Shown here: positions 25,836 through 34,295 of the stretch, one piece after another | How the letters are laid out: each line of letters starts with the position of its first letter | Numbering within the stretch: position 1 is the stretch's first letter | DNA from: Bhargavaea changchunensis | Lineage (GTDB): Bacteria; Bacillota; Bacilli; Bacillales_A; Planococcaceae | DNA length: 64,000 nt | Direction: 5' to 3' | Assembly (NCBI RefSeq): GCF_042665595.1 | Contig: NZ_JBHTCT010000032.1 | Location: 56,481-120,480 of the forward strand | Made by a program: the position numbers and the translations under genes | The notes under the pieces: generated by a model | Databases searched by the model: none | What the model saw: the letters and a program-made list of their open reading frames with translations, nothing else | What the model was told of the DNA's origin: nothing

Positions 25836-26468
25836 TCAATCTTCCTCGTAAATATGCAGCACGCGGAACCCGATTTTCTCGAGCTGCTTCAGGAATTGGC
25901 CAAGGTTATCATTCTGCTCAACCTTAAGGACAATACGCCTGATAAGCTTGTCGGTCTCATCAAATGTGATCAGAGAGATGACTGTCTCGTGATACTTGTG
26001 CAGCAGTTCCCCCAGACGGGCGATCTGCCCTTCGGTTTCAACTGAAGTAAACGTAATACGGACACCCTTCCGGCTCATGCCGAACGCGCTTTTTACCTGG
26101 TTGACGATGTCCGGACGTGTGACGATCCCCAGAAACTTCTGACCTTCGGTAACGGCGATGATCGGAAAGTCGCTGATCTCGACGAACGATTTCTCGAAGA
26201 CGTCATCAATCGTAAGCGTGATGTCTTTCCGGATAATGATATCGTTCAGCGATGTTTCCGACAGATACGATTGCCTGTCCTTGCCTGAATGGAAGTAGGC
26301 TTCATATGTCAGGTACTGATTGATGATGCCTTTATATTCATCGCCGTCCAGCACAGGCAATGCATCTATATCCTTTCGCCGGAGCAGTTCAAGCACATTC
26401 TCTAGCGATTCATCGATCTGGACGGTCACACATTTCTCTTTTGGAATCATGACGCTTCGTACAAACAT
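25836..26468 (-). CDS. CBS-pair and ACT domain protein, AcuB-like
   Basis: A 210-residue cytosolic protein. Two CBS motifs form a Bateman module: residues about 1-60 (FVRSVMIPKEKCVTV and IDALPVLDGDEYKGIINQY) and 75-135 (SLNDIIIRKDITLTI and DFPIIAVTEGQKFLGIVT). An ACT-type ligand domain follows from about residue 140 (VRITFTSVETEGQIARLGEL). This architecture and length match B. subtilis AcuB, but the gene is not next to acuA or acuC, so I give no symbol. It probably senses an adenylate nucleotide. The ATG at 26468 has GGGGTGGGA upstream; an earlier ATG at 26501 lacks a site. Confidence 0.8.
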   Translation of the reverse strand: MFVRSVMIPKEKCVTVQIDESLENVLELLRRKDIDALPVLDGDEYKGIINQYLTYEAYFHSGKDRQSYLSETSLNDIIIRKDITLTIDDVFEKSFVEISDFPIIAVTEGQKFLGIVTRPDIVNQVKSAFGMSRKGVRITFTSVETEGQIARLGELLHKYHETVISLITFDETDKLIRRIVLKVEQNDNLGQFLKQLEKIGFRVLHIYEED

Positions 26469-26553
26469 CGTCCCACCCCATCCTATTGATATCACGTTCA
26501 TTGGATATCCTTATTCTGCAGGAAGATCAGCCATTCCTTTATTTCTCGGGTGT

Positions 26554-27351
26554 TTAAGGAATAATGATTGTCTGTCCCACGGAAATTTCATTGGAGGACA
26601 GCCCGTTTGCACGCTTGATCTTCTCAACACCATCACCGGAACCGTAATAATTCACCGAAATGCGGTAAAGTGTCTCCCCCGGCTGCACGGTGTGGGAACC
26701 GCGCTTGGTCTGCTGCTTTTCCTTCGCTTTTTCCTGCTCCTGCCGCTGCTGTTCAAGTTTCTGCTGCTCTTCGCGTTTTTTCTGCTCGGCAATCCGGGCC
26801 TGTTCTTCCTTGCGTTTCTGTTCTTCAATACGCTGCTGCTCTTCGAGACGCTTTTGCTCTTCCAGCTTTTTTTGTTCTTCCAGTTTTTTCTGTTCCTCGA
26901 GCTTCTGCTGTTCTTCCTTGCGTTTTTGTTCCTCTTGAAGCTGTTTTTCCGCCTTTTGATCAGCTTCCTGCTCATCTTCATCAGAAACGGCGCCGCCTTC
27001 TTCCGGCGGCTTGGCATCTTTCCCGGCGACGGACGTCTCGACCTCGAGATTTTGTTCGAGTTCGGCTGCATTGCTGCTATCCATCGGGTCGTAAAATTTA
27101 TAGACATAGATAAATAGCGAAATCGGAATCAGCATGAACAGAATCAACAACGTGTTGATCAGCGCGCTTCCTTTTGGCCTGTTCTTTTTTCCGGCTGTCT
27201 TGCCGGCATTCTGCTTTTTCTTGGCTGACTGTTCCTTACGGCCGAACAGTTCAGCTCTGGTCATCGGCTTGTCCTCGGCATCTTTGTCGTCGGTCACCGC
27301 GATTTCTTTGCGGTGCTGCTCGAATTTCTGCCTGAAGTCATCATTCGTCAT
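26554..27351 (-). CDS. ypbE: LysM-domain membrane protein with long coiled coil, YpbE-like
   Basis: A 265-residue type II membrane protein. An N-terminal cytosolic part of about 55 residues is followed by a membrane helix (LINTLLILFMLIPISLFIYVY), then an acidic stalk and a highly charged E/K/Q segment of roughly 80 residues (units such as LEEQKKLEEQ) that should form a long coiled coil. A C-terminal LysM peptidoglycan-binding domain ends it (HTVQPGETLYRISVNYYGSG). It probably spans from the membrane to the wall. The ATG at 27351 has GGAGGGTGA upstream. B. subtilis carries ypbE in the same neighbourhood. Confidence 0.85.
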   Translation of the reverse strand: MTNDDFRQKFEQHRKEIAVTDDKDAEDKPMTRAELFGRKEQSAKKKQNAGKTAGKKNRPKGSALINTLLILFMLIPISLFIYVYKFYDPMDSSNAAELEQNLEVETSVAGKDAKPPEEGGAVSDEDEQEADQKAEKQLQEEQKRKEEQQKLEEQKKLEEQKKLEEQKRLEEQQRIEEQKRKEEQARIAEQKKREEQQKLEQQRQEQEKAKEKQQTKRGSHTVQPGETLYRISVNYYGSGDGVEKIKRANGLSSNEISVGQTIIIP

Positions 27352-27428
27352 GGCCGTCACCCTCCAATAAAAGGTACGTACACATATTATGACGAATGAT
27401 GTCATAAAAGTAAATGTTATTCCTCACC

Positions 27429-28892
27429 TTAAACTCCGAACAAACTGTTGATGCGTTCCCTCCAGCCATGAAGGCCGGGGGTGTTTCCTTCGGATGTCCT
27501 CCCGGTTAGGATACGCGCATGATCGATGCCGCATTCCGAACAGCATTGCGCCGGACGGGTTGCCGGTGAGTACCCGAACAGGCCAAGCGCCCTTGAACGG
27601 ATACACCCGCTGCCTTCTGCAAAATGGACCATCGAGATGATTTCTTTCCGTTTCGCTTCGGCTAGCCACCCCATCTGTGTCGCAGCCTTTTCCGTTCCCA
27701 GTCTTTCCAGCCAATAGGAAACAACGCGGAGCGCTGTTTCAGAAAGCCCGGCACGCTCCCCTACTTCAACAATGTCCATGCCTTCTGCCATGCACCTTCC
27801 GATAAACCGGACGGTTTCCGGCTCAGGCAGATCATCAACGGCGATAAATACCGCAGTATCGGCATCGCCTCGCGAATACAAGAGAGTGGCCAATGATTGG
27901 CCGCCATCTCTTCCGGCCCTGCCGACCTCCTGGATATATTGTGCTGCTGATGAAGGCAAATGGTCATGGATGATCCAACGGATATCTGACTTGTTGATGC
28001 CCATTCCAAATGCGTTTGTTGCGCAGATCCATTCCAGTTCCCCGTTCAGAAACTGATGCTGAACAAGGATCCGGTCTTCATTTTCCATGCCGGCATGAAA
28101 CGCTGCCGTTCGCACCTTTCTGCTTCTCAGGAGATCGGAAAGCTCTTCTGCCCGCTTCCTCGACTGTACATAGATGATGCCCGGTCCTTTCCACCGGGAG
28201 AGGTTCTCCAGGATCCACTCTGTTTTTTCTTCCCGGTTTTCCAGATTGACGATTTCCATTGCAATATTGGGACGGTCCGGCGGGTGGATGAACATCTGCG
28301 GCTGCTCCATCAGCAGGTAGTCCGCAATATCCCGGATGGCCTTTTCCGAGGCGGTCGCCGTCAGTGCCAGGACAGGCGGCCTGTCTTCCAAGGTGCCGAG
28401 CCACTCTCTCATCCTGAGGTAGTCAGGCCTGAAGTCAAACCCCCACTGTGAGATGCAGTGTGCTTCATCCGCAACGATATAGGCTAGCCGGAGTTGCTTG
28501 ATCCGTCCGGAAATATAGGGCTGAACCAGCATTTCCGGCGAGGTAAAGAGATATCGGTACCGGCCGAGATTGGCAAGCACTTCAGCCCTCTCTTTTGGAG
28601 TCAGGAACGAGTTCAATGCCGCGACCCGCTTTTCCCCTTTCATCTTCAACTGGGCCACCTGATCCTCCATTAGTGACAGAAGAGGCGAGACGATCAGCAC
28701 CGTCCCGCCGAGTGCATGGACAGGCAACTGATAGCAGAGCGATTTGCCGGCCCCTGTCGGCAAAACGGCGATCGTGTCATGTCCACTGATCACCGAATGG
28801 ATGACCTCTTCCTGACCTTCACGGAATTCATCAAATCCTGTGACCTGTTTGAGCAGGCTGTTCAGACTTTCCCGCATTGTCATGTCCATCAT
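27429..28892 (-). CDS. recQ: ATP-dependent DNA helicase, short RecQ family (RecS-like)
   Basis: A 487-residue 3'-5' superfamily 2 helicase. Motifs are visible in order: FREGQEEVI (motif 0), LPTGAGKSLCYQLP (I), SPLLSLMEDQV (Ia), ADEAHCISQWGFDFRPDY (II), LALTATAS (III), and QEVGRAGRDG (VI). A Zn-binding cluster with CCSECG lies near the C terminus. There is no HRDC domain, so it is the short form found next to ypbB in B. subtilis. The ATG at 28892 has AAGGAGG 6 bases upstream; several neighbouring in-frame ATGs are possible. The gene overlaps the end of ypbB by about 60 bases. Confidence 0.92.
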   Translation of the reverse strand: MMDMTMRESLNSLLKQVTGFDEFREGQEEVIHSVISGHDTIAVLPTGAGKSLCYQLPVHALGGTVLIVSPLLSLMEDQVAQLKMKGEKRVAALNSFLTPKERAEVLANLGRYRYLFTSPEMLVQPYISGRIKQLRLAYIVADEAHCISQWGFDFRPDYLRMREWLGTLEDRPPVLALTATASEKAIRDIADYLLMEQPQMFIHPPDRPNIAMEIVNLENREEKTEWILENLSRWKGPGIIYVQSRKRAEELSDLLRSRKVRTAAFHAGMENEDRILVQHQFLNGELEWICATNAFGMGINKSDIRWIIHDHLPSSAAQYIQEVGRAGRDGGQSLATLLYSRGDADTAVFIAVDDLPEPETVRFIGRCMAEGMDIVEVGERAGLSETALRVVSYWLERLGTEKAATQMGWLAEAKRKEIISMVHFAEGSGCIRSRALGLFGYSPATRPAQCCSECGIDHARILTGRTSEGNTPGLHGWRERINSLFGV

Positions 28893-29922
28893 CGCCATCC
28901 TCCTTTCCGAGCCGTGCGAGGATCAGGCGCAGCTGAAAATAGCTGAGTCCGGGAAACGACCTTTTCAGAACGCTCAACTTGCGAGTGGCCAGGCGGCCGG
29001 CTTCGTTTCTGACAGCCTCTACGTTTTCCGTCTCCGTGAATTTGTGAAGCGGGAACTTCTGATCATTAATCGCGATTTCGACGAAATGATCTTCGATTGT
29101 GCTCATTTTCAAGTTTCTTTGCTGAGAAATTTCCTCCATGCTCAACCCGGCCCGGTATAGCTCTTCTGTTTTCTTGGCAGAACCGGTGAGCGGACTTTCC
29201 GCACGGACGCCCTGCGAGAGAGCGGAAAGCAGCGGAGTCGGCCGTTCTGCAATCCCATCTAGCCAGATATGGAGCGTTTCCACCCATTCTACCTTCAGAT
29301 CCATTTCGGGCATACTAGTCAGTTCGGAAAGCTGACGCCAAGTCAAGCCGGACATGCCTTTTCCCGTCAGGCGGGAGACAAACCTGGAGAGCCGGTCGTC
29401 CCCCAACCCCGTGGCTTCCAATCCGTTGCGAACCTCCAATGCAATGTCCTCGGGCGTTCTTCCCCTGAGGATGGTCGCAAACAGATGCCTTACCTCCCGC
29501 TGAACAACCGGATCAGTGGTAACCGGCATGAACGTCCGGTCCCCCGCCGACAGATGGGAAACTGTCTGCACGGTAAGGGCGAGCCTTGCGAAAAACAGCT
29601 GCTCCATGCCCCGGTATACCCAGCCGTTCAGTCGGACCGGTCCGATTGACGCGGCCCTCGTTTTACCGGCCGTGGTCAGAAAAACGGTCTTATCCTCTTC
29701 TTCGGCAATCAGACCGGAAGAAAGCAGCCGCCGGTAGGCCAGGTCAAAATCATTTGAATGCAAAGAAGGCAGCATCCCGAAAAACGGATGCAGCCTGTAA
29801 TACTCCGTGTCCTGGAGCGTCTGGCCCGACCGCTTCCCCTTCATAAGGTGGAAGGCGGCGTGCTTGTAGCGCTCGCCGTCCAGACGGCTGATGATGTTCA
29901 ATAAAATGTCATCGAAGCTCAT
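28831..29922 (-). CDS. ypbB: Helix-turn-helix protein YpbB, partner of RecQ
   Basis: A 363-residue protein of unclear function, translated just before recQ and overlapping it. The C-terminal part has an HTH_40-like segment (LSMEEISQQRNLKMSTIEDH) of the type found at the C terminus of some full-length RecQ helicases. The N-terminal two thirds are helical without a motif I recognise. Since this RecQ lacks such a domain, YpbB may supply it in trans; that is inference. GGAGGCGTG precedes the ATG. It is divergent from fer. Confidence 0.88.
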   Translation of the reverse strand: MSFDDILLNIISRLDGERYKHAAFHLMKGKRSGQTLQDTEYYRLHPFFGMLPSLHSNDFDLAYRRLLSSGLIAEEEDKTVFLTTAGKTRAASIGPVRLNGWVYRGMEQLFFARLALTVQTVSHLSAGDRTFMPVTTDPVVQREVRHLFATILRGRTPEDIALEVRNGLEATGLGDDRLSRFVSRLTGKGMSGLTWRQLSELTSMPEMDLKVEWVETLHIWLDGIAERPTPLLSALSQGVRAESPLTGSAKKTEELYRAGLSMEEISQQRNLKMSTIEDHFVEIAINDQKFPLHKFTETENVEAVRNEAGRLATRKLSVLKRSFPGLSYFQLRLILARLGKEDGDDGHDNAGKSEQPAQTGHRI

Positions 29923-30024
29923 GGCACGCCTCCGCGGTATAAAGTGTTATCATTGGTATTGATGCAAAGCCGGTTCTGCCGAATGCAGGACACGGGATTC
30001 ACTAGATAAAAGGAGAGACCCACT

Positions 30025-30276
30025 ATGCCGAAGTACACGATCGTCGATCAGGATACGTGCATCGCATGCGGGGCCTGCGGCGCAGCCGCCCCTGATATAT
30101 ATGATTATGATGATATGGGCCTGTCATTTGTTATCCTTGATGATAACACGGGCACTTCCGAAGTTCCAGAACTGCTCATCGAGGATATGGAAGACGCCCT
30201 CGACGGATGCCCGACAGACTCCATCAAAATCGCGGATGCCCCGTTTGACGGAGATCCGCTGAAGTACGAAGATTGA
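30025..30276 (+). CDS. fer: Ferredoxin, single [4Fe-4S] cluster
   Basis: An 83-residue acidic electron carrier. Cysteines are in TCIACGACGAAAPDIYDYDD (three ligands near residues 12-18) and in EGCPTD-like DGCPTDSIK (fourth ligand near residue 61), the pattern of Bacillus ferredoxin with one [4Fe-4S] cluster. AAAGGAGAG precedes the ATG. It is a single-gene plus-strand unit with a strong terminator, divergent from ypbB-recQ as in B. subtilis. It could donate electrons to cytochrome P450s or desaturases, but no partner is in this window. Confidence 0.97.
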   Translation: MPKYTIVDQDTCIACGACGAAAPDIYDYDDMGLSFVILDDNTGTSEVPELLIEDMEDALDGCPTDSIKIADAPFDGDPLKYED

Positions 30277-30296
30277 CCGGAATATTATCTGTCGAA

Positions 30297-30340
30297 CTGC
30301 AGCCAAGGAGAGCGCAATGCTCCCTTGGCTGCAGTTTTTT
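30297..30340 (+). terminator. Rho-independent terminator of fer
   Basis: CTGCAGCCAAGGAG and CTCCCTTGGCTGCAG form a long stem followed by TTTTTT. Confidence 0.93.
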
Positions 30341-30516
30341 CCATGTACATTTTTCTTAAGGGCGGTTCGTGCTTTTCGTACGCGGACTTCTTACGTAAAC
30401 TTCACGATTTCGTGCATCAACTTGGGAGGCGCCCCCCATATTTTCGTAAGCGAGCTTCCCGTTTTCATGCGGGCCGCCATGCTCGGGAGCAGGCTGTGAC
30501 AGTCCCGGGAAATGCG
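30341..30516. other. Non-coding stretch between fer and ribU terminators
   Basis: No convincing gene is visible here. Short palindromic pieces (CGTACG, GGCGCC, CTCGGGAG) occur but I recognise no RNA family or mobile element. Confidence 0.4.
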
Positions 30517-30553
30517 AAAAGGGACCGTTCCGGATTTATTCCGGAACGGTCCC
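30517..30553 (-). terminator. Rho-independent terminator of ribU
   Basis: On the minus strand GGGACCGTTCCGG-AATAAAT-CCGGAACGGTCCC, a perfect 13-bp stem, is followed by TTTT. Confidence 0.93.
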
Positions 30554-30588
30554 TGAATAGGTATAGGTTCGTGGGCCGCTCCCGGGGG

Positions 30589-31173
30589 TTATCCCAGGAA
30601 GACGGCACGCTGCTTTTCGATCCAGCGATGCATGCTGCGGAACAGGAGCAGGATGATGGCTGCAAGGATGATCCCTTTCAGCAGGTTGAACGGCAAGATG
30701 CCGAGTACAATCATCTGGTACAGTTCCTCGCCCGACATGACCGGGAAGTTCATGAACTTCACATAAAGCGGAAGGAACAGCACGTAGTTCAGCAGGCTCA
30801 TGCCAACCGCCATTGAAATGGTACCGAGGATCAGGCCGGTCGTCATCCCTTTGGCATTAGACAGGCGGTGATACACCCACCATACCGGAAGGATGAATAG
30901 GACACCGGTTGCGAAGTTGGCCATATGGCCGACCGGTACACCGGTCGGGCTGCCCGAGAACAGCCAGTCCAGAACGTTTTTCAGCAGTTCAACGAGGATA
31001 CCGGCTACCGGTCCCATTGTGATTGCCGCGATGATGGCCGGCACTTCACTGAAGTCGACTTGCAGGAATGCCGGGAACGGCGGCAGCGGGAAATTGAACA
31101 GCATAAGCACAAACGAGATACTGCTCAGCATGGCAATTGCGATCATCGACCGCAGGCGCAAATTTTTCTTCAT
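30589..31173 (-). CDS. ribU: Riboflavin transporter RibU (ECF S component)
   Basis: A 194-residue integral membrane substrate-binding subunit that captures riboflavin and works with the shared EcfA/EcfT module, which is not encoded here. About six hydrophobic segments are visible, including MIAIAMLSSISFVLMLFNFP and LPPFPAFLQVDFSEVPA, the family signature, and GPVAGILVELLKNVLDW. The ATG at 31173 (MKKNLRLRSMIAIAM) has AAGGAGAG upstream; an in-frame start at 31242 lies in the riboswitch leader and is rejected. Expression should be shut off by FMN through the upstream riboswitch. Confidence 0.96.
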   Translation of the reverse strand: MKKNLRLRSMIAIAMLSSISFVLMLFNFPLPPFPAFLQVDFSEVPAIIAAITMGPVAGILVELLKNVLDWLFSGSPTGVPVGHMANFATGVLFILPVWWVYHRLSNAKGMTTGLILGTISMAVGMSLLNYVLFLPLYVKFMNFPVMSGEELYQMIVLGILPFNLLKGIILAAIILLLFRSMHRWIEKQRAVFLG

Positions 31174-31249
31174 GATACTTTCTCTCCTTCTGTTGATCCT
31201 CTTCAACGAAGGAAGGACGACGGCCCCGATCACCTGCCCCAAATCAAAA

Positions 31250-31275
31250 CCCCTGAACGGAAATCCGTCCAGGGG
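31250..31275 (-). terminator. Intrinsic terminator of the FMN riboswitch
   Basis: On the minus strand CCCCTGGACGG and CCGTTCAGGGG form a stem followed by TTTTG. It overlaps at CTCCC with the antiterminator strand 31273-31282. Confidence 0.85.
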
Positions 31276-31340
31276 AGAAAGGCAAGCTTAATACAGGCGT
31301 CACCTGTCCGCAAAATGCAGACGGAAACAGCCGTGCCTTC

Positions 31341-31466
31341 ACCTTCTCCCATCCAGACTTTACTGTCGGCTTTGGAATCTCACCAAATCCTGCCTTGCGG
31401 CTCGCGGGCTTAGGGGCATGAATGCCCCATCACCGCCGGTCGGGAATTTCACCCAGCCCCGAAGAT
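31341..31466 (-). promoter_or_regulatory. FMN riboswitch aptamer (RFN element) controlling ribU
   Basis: The minus strand carries the RFN consensus blocks in order: ATCTTCGGGGC, GGGTGAAATTCCCGACCGGC, AGCCCGCGAGC, GGATTTGGTGAGATTCC, AAAGCCGACAGT and TCTGGATGGGAGAAGG. The 3' end GGGAGAAGG can pair either with the aptamer 5' end or with CCTTTCTCCC at 31273-31282, giving an antiterminator when FMN is absent. It lies between a good sigma-A promoter and ribU, so FMN should stop transcription into ribU. Confidence 0.97.
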
Positions 31467-31500
31467 GAATCAATATGTGGTTATTTTTAATTACAACCCT

Positions 31501-31529
31501 ATCATACGAAAAGACAAAGGATTTGTAAA
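31501..31529 (-). promoter_or_regulatory. Sigma-A promoter of the ribU transcript
   Basis: The minus strand reads TTTACA, 17 bases, TATGAT, ending about 35 bases before the riboswitch aptamer. Confidence 0.8.
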
Positions 31530-31773
31530 CCGTTTTGTTTGAATTTGTTGCTAAATAGAGGAACCTTGATCCTTCTTGATGTCAGTCGTGATAAGAGTGA
31601 GCTGGAAGACCATCATATTCATGATGAAAAAAGTAACCGGCACGGACTTGATCGCTTACCGCATGAAGCGGATCTCGGCATCCCGTTTCTTTCTCGTGGG
31701 AGCTCCCCGCCTTCCATGCCGGTTTCTATATTATGAAGTTGTTCATTAGCCGGTCCCTGCATTAAACTCAGGA
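31530..31773. other. Intergenic region between ribU promoter and gntP
   Basis: The stretch has short open frames on both strands but none with a convincing start site or family match. No clear terminator follows gntP. This is the left junction of the hexonate island. Confidence 0.4.
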
Positions 31774-33132
31774 TTAAATGAACCAGCTGATGATAAAGAC
31801 AACAGAGAATCCGACCAAACCGATAATCGTTTCCATGACAGTCCAAGATTTTAATGTCTGAGCTTCCGTCATTCCAAAGAACCTGTTGACGAGCCAGAAT
31901 CCCGAGTCATTTACATGGGAAAAGACTGTAGCACCGCTCGCTATGGCAATAGCAATCAGACCCAACTGAGGTTGTGAAACCTGTGCAAGATCTAGAAGCG
32001 GTGCCATAAGTCCGGCACCTGTCACCATGGCTACAGTGGCCGAGCCTTGTGCAACACGGACAAATGTAGTCATAAGGAACGCGATGACGATTAGCGGTAG
32101 ACTTGTCCCGGCAAGCAGATTTCCCATAACATCACCGACTCCACTGTCTATCAGCATTTGCTTGAAAACACCACCTGCACCGGTGATGAGGATAATGATT
32201 CCTGCCGGTTCCAATGATTTGGTGGCTACTGTCTGGACTTCGTCTCTTGTATAGCCCCTTCTCGTTCCAAGCAGCCAGAAAGTGAGTAGGGCTGTGATGA
32301 TAAGTGCGACAAACGGGTGACCCACAAACTGAATTGCGGTCGATACAGCGCCGCCACCTTCGCCGACAATCACTTCAGTCAGAGTAGAAGCGAGAATTAA
32401 AAGTAAAGGAATTAGTATGAGCGAGAACACCAAGCCGAAACTCGGCAAGTCTTTCTCCTCTTTTAATGTCGCCAGCTCACCATCTAATTTCTGATAATCA
32501 GGTACTTCGAGATGGATTTTATCAGCAATATATTTTCCGAACATTGGTCCTGCAATAGCCATTGCAGGTAATCCTGCAATCACACCGAAAAGAATCACCC
32601 ACCCAAGGTCGACACCGAGCATCGAAGCAACCGTCATTGGCCCGGGTGTAGGAGGAACGAAACTATGGGTGACGGCCAGGCCAGCCAAAAGTGGAATTCC
32701 ATAGTAGAGCAGAGACTTCTTTGTCTTTTGTGCGAGCGAATAAACGATAGGAATAAGAATAACGAGTGCAACATCAAGGAAAATTGGTATAGACACCAAG
32801 AATCCTGTAAGACCGAGCGCCCATTGTGAGCGCTTTTCCCCAAAACGATTTACAAGCGTTAATGCTAACCGCTCGGCTCCGCCCGATACTTTAAGCAACT
32901 CACCAAACATCGCCCCTAAGCCTACGACTACAGCAATAAACCCGAGAGTACCGCCCATTCCGCTTTCAATGGTCGCAACAACATCCATCACATCCATACC
33001 AGCTGCAACACCAATAAACAAGCTGGCAATTAGCAATGCGATAAACGCCTGCAATTTCACTTTCATTACAAGGAACAGAAGAAGTGCAATTCCGATTACA
33101 GTTGCCACAATCAGCCATGTATCGTGAGACAT
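31774..33132 (-). CDS. gntP: Hexonate:H+ symporter, GntP family
   Basis: A 452-residue permease with about 12 predicted membrane segments, of the gluconate/H+ symporter family. Conserved stretches include VVVGLGAMFGELLKVSGGAE near residue 68, VSIPIFLDVALVILIPIVYS near 115, and THSFVPPTPGPMTVASMLG near 155, a family hallmark. It is the last gene of the galactonate operon, 14 bases after dgoD, so it likely imports galactonate, and perhaps gluconate for the divergent gntK-gnd pair. Its coding sequence is more AT-rich than the flanking chromosome. Substrate is inferred from context only. Confidence 0.9.
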   Translation of the reverse strand: MSHDTWLIVATVIGIALLLFLVMKVKLQAFIALLIASLFIGVAAGMDVMDVVATIESGMGGTLGFIAVVVGLGAMFGELLKVSGGAERLALTLVNRFGEKRSQWALGLTGFLVSIPIFLDVALVILIPIVYSLAQKTKKSLLYYGIPLLAGLAVTHSFVPPTPGPMTVASMLGVDLGWVILFGVIAGLPAMAIAGPMFGKYIADKIHLEVPDYQKLDGELATLKEEKDLPSFGLVFSLILIPLLLILASTLTEVIVGEGGGAVSTAIQFVGHPFVALIITALLTFWLLGTRRGYTRDEVQTVATKSLEPAGIIILITGAGGVFKQMLIDSGVGDVMGNLLAGTSLPLIVIAFLMTTFVRVAQGSATVAMVTGAGLMAPLLDLAQVSQPQLGLIAIAIASGATVFSHVNDSGFWLVNRFFGMTEAQTLKSWTVMETIIGLVGFSVVFIISWFI

Positions 33133-33146
33133 TTATGAATCCCCCC

Positions 33147-34295
33147 TTACCATTCAGCTATGCTGCCGTCTTCGTGTGTCCAAACCGGGTTCTTCCAGTT
33201 GTGACCAATCTTACTTCTTTCACGAACGTAATCTTCGTTGATTTCAATTCCAAGACCCGGACCATCTGGAATCTTGATAAAGCCATCAACGTACTCAAAT
33301 ACGGAAACGTCTGAAACGTAATCCAGAATGTCATTGCCCTTGTTGTAGTGAATCCCCAGGCTCTGCTCCTGGATCACCGCATTATGACAAGTAGCATCGA
33401 CCTGAAGGCATGCCGCGAGTGCAATCGGCCCGAGCGGGCAGTGAGGAGCGGCCGCAACATCATAAGCTTCTGCCATGGAAATGATTTTTTTGCACTCTGT
33501 AATCCCTCCCGCGTGTGAAAGATCGGGCTGAATGATATCCGCATAACCGTCCTGAAGTAGCCGCTTGAACTCCCATCTCGAAAACATCCGCTCACCTGTT
33601 GCTATTGGAATCACCGTATGCATGGCGATGTCACGGAGTGCTTCATTGTTTTCCGGAAGGACAGGCTCCTCTATGAACATCGGGTTGAATTGCTCAAGCT
33701 CTTTTGCAAGAACTTTCGCCATCGGTTTGTGAACGCGGCCATGAAAATCAATTCCGATTCCAAAATCTTTCCCGCATGCTTCCCGAATTGCGGCAACGCG
33801 CTCTAGGACTTCATCCACTTTACTGTGCCTGTCTATGTACTGGAGCTCTTCGGTTGCGTTCATTTTCACTGCTGAAATTCCTTGGCGCTGAAGTTCAAGT
33901 GATGCTTCCCCGACTTCAGCTGGCCGGTCACCGCCGACCCAGGAATAGACCTTCATCTTTTCCTTCGCTTTCCCCCCCAGAAGCTGATGTACCGGTGCAT
34001 TGTAAAATTTCCCTTTTATGTCCCATAGGGCCTGGTCAATCCCTGATATAGCACTCATAAGGATGGGTCCGCCCCTGTAAAATCCGGAACGGTACATTTC
34101 ATTCCAAAGGCCTTCAATATTCATGGGGTCCTTGCCTATCAATGTATCCAAGATTTCAGACGTGGCCGCTTTGACAGTCTCTGCCTTGCCTTCAATGATC
34201 GGCTCGCCCCATCCGGTAATTCCCTCATCTGTTTCCACCTTAAGAAAAAGCCAGCGCGGTGGAACAGTAAACAATTCGTAACTTTTAATCTTCAT
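33147..34295 (-). CDS. dgoD: D-galactonate dehydratase
   Basis: A 382-residue enolase-superfamily enzyme (mandelate racemase group) that removes water from D-galactonate to give 2-dehydro-3-deoxy-D-galactonate. Length equals E. coli DgoD, and long blocks match it: PPRWLFLKVETDEGITGWGE, YRGGPILMSAISGIDQALWD, SWVGGDRPAEV, MFIEEPVLPE, ATGERMFSRW and APHCPLGPIALAACL. These include the Mg ligands and the catalytic histidines. The start overlaps the aldolase gene by 11 bases, with GAGGAG inside that gene. It is the defining gene of this operon. Confidence 0.95.
   Translation of the reverse strand: MKIKSYELFTVPPRWLFLKVETDEGITGWGEPIIEGKAETVKAATSEILDTLIGKDPMNIEGLWNEMYRSGFYRGGPILMSAISGIDQALWDIKGKFYNAPVHQLLGGKAKEKMKVYSWVGGDRPAEVGEASLELQRQGISAVKMNATEELQYIDRHSKVDEVLERVAAIREACGKDFGIGIDFHGRVHKPMAKVLAKELEQFNPMFIEEPVLPENNEALRDIAMHTVIPIATGERMFSRWEFKRLLQDGYADIIQPDLSHAGGITECKKIISMAEAYDVAAAPHCPLGPIALAACLQVDATCHNAVIQEQSLGIHYNKGNDILDYVSDVSVFEYVDGFIKIPDGPGLGIEINEDYVRERSKIGHNWKNPVWTHEDGSIAEW

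Noticed and set aside
26652..27107. Lys/Arg/Asn-rich frame inside the LysM gene
   Set aside because: Frame-shifted reading of the E/K/Q coiled-coil repeats; the LysM frame has the start site, membrane helix and domain.
30317..30499. 60-codon plus-strand frame after fer
   Set aside because: It begins inside the fer terminator stem and has no usable start site.
31539..31846. Short open frames on both strands between ribU promoter and gntP
   Set aside because: No start signals, no motif, and mutually overlapping; treated as intergenic.
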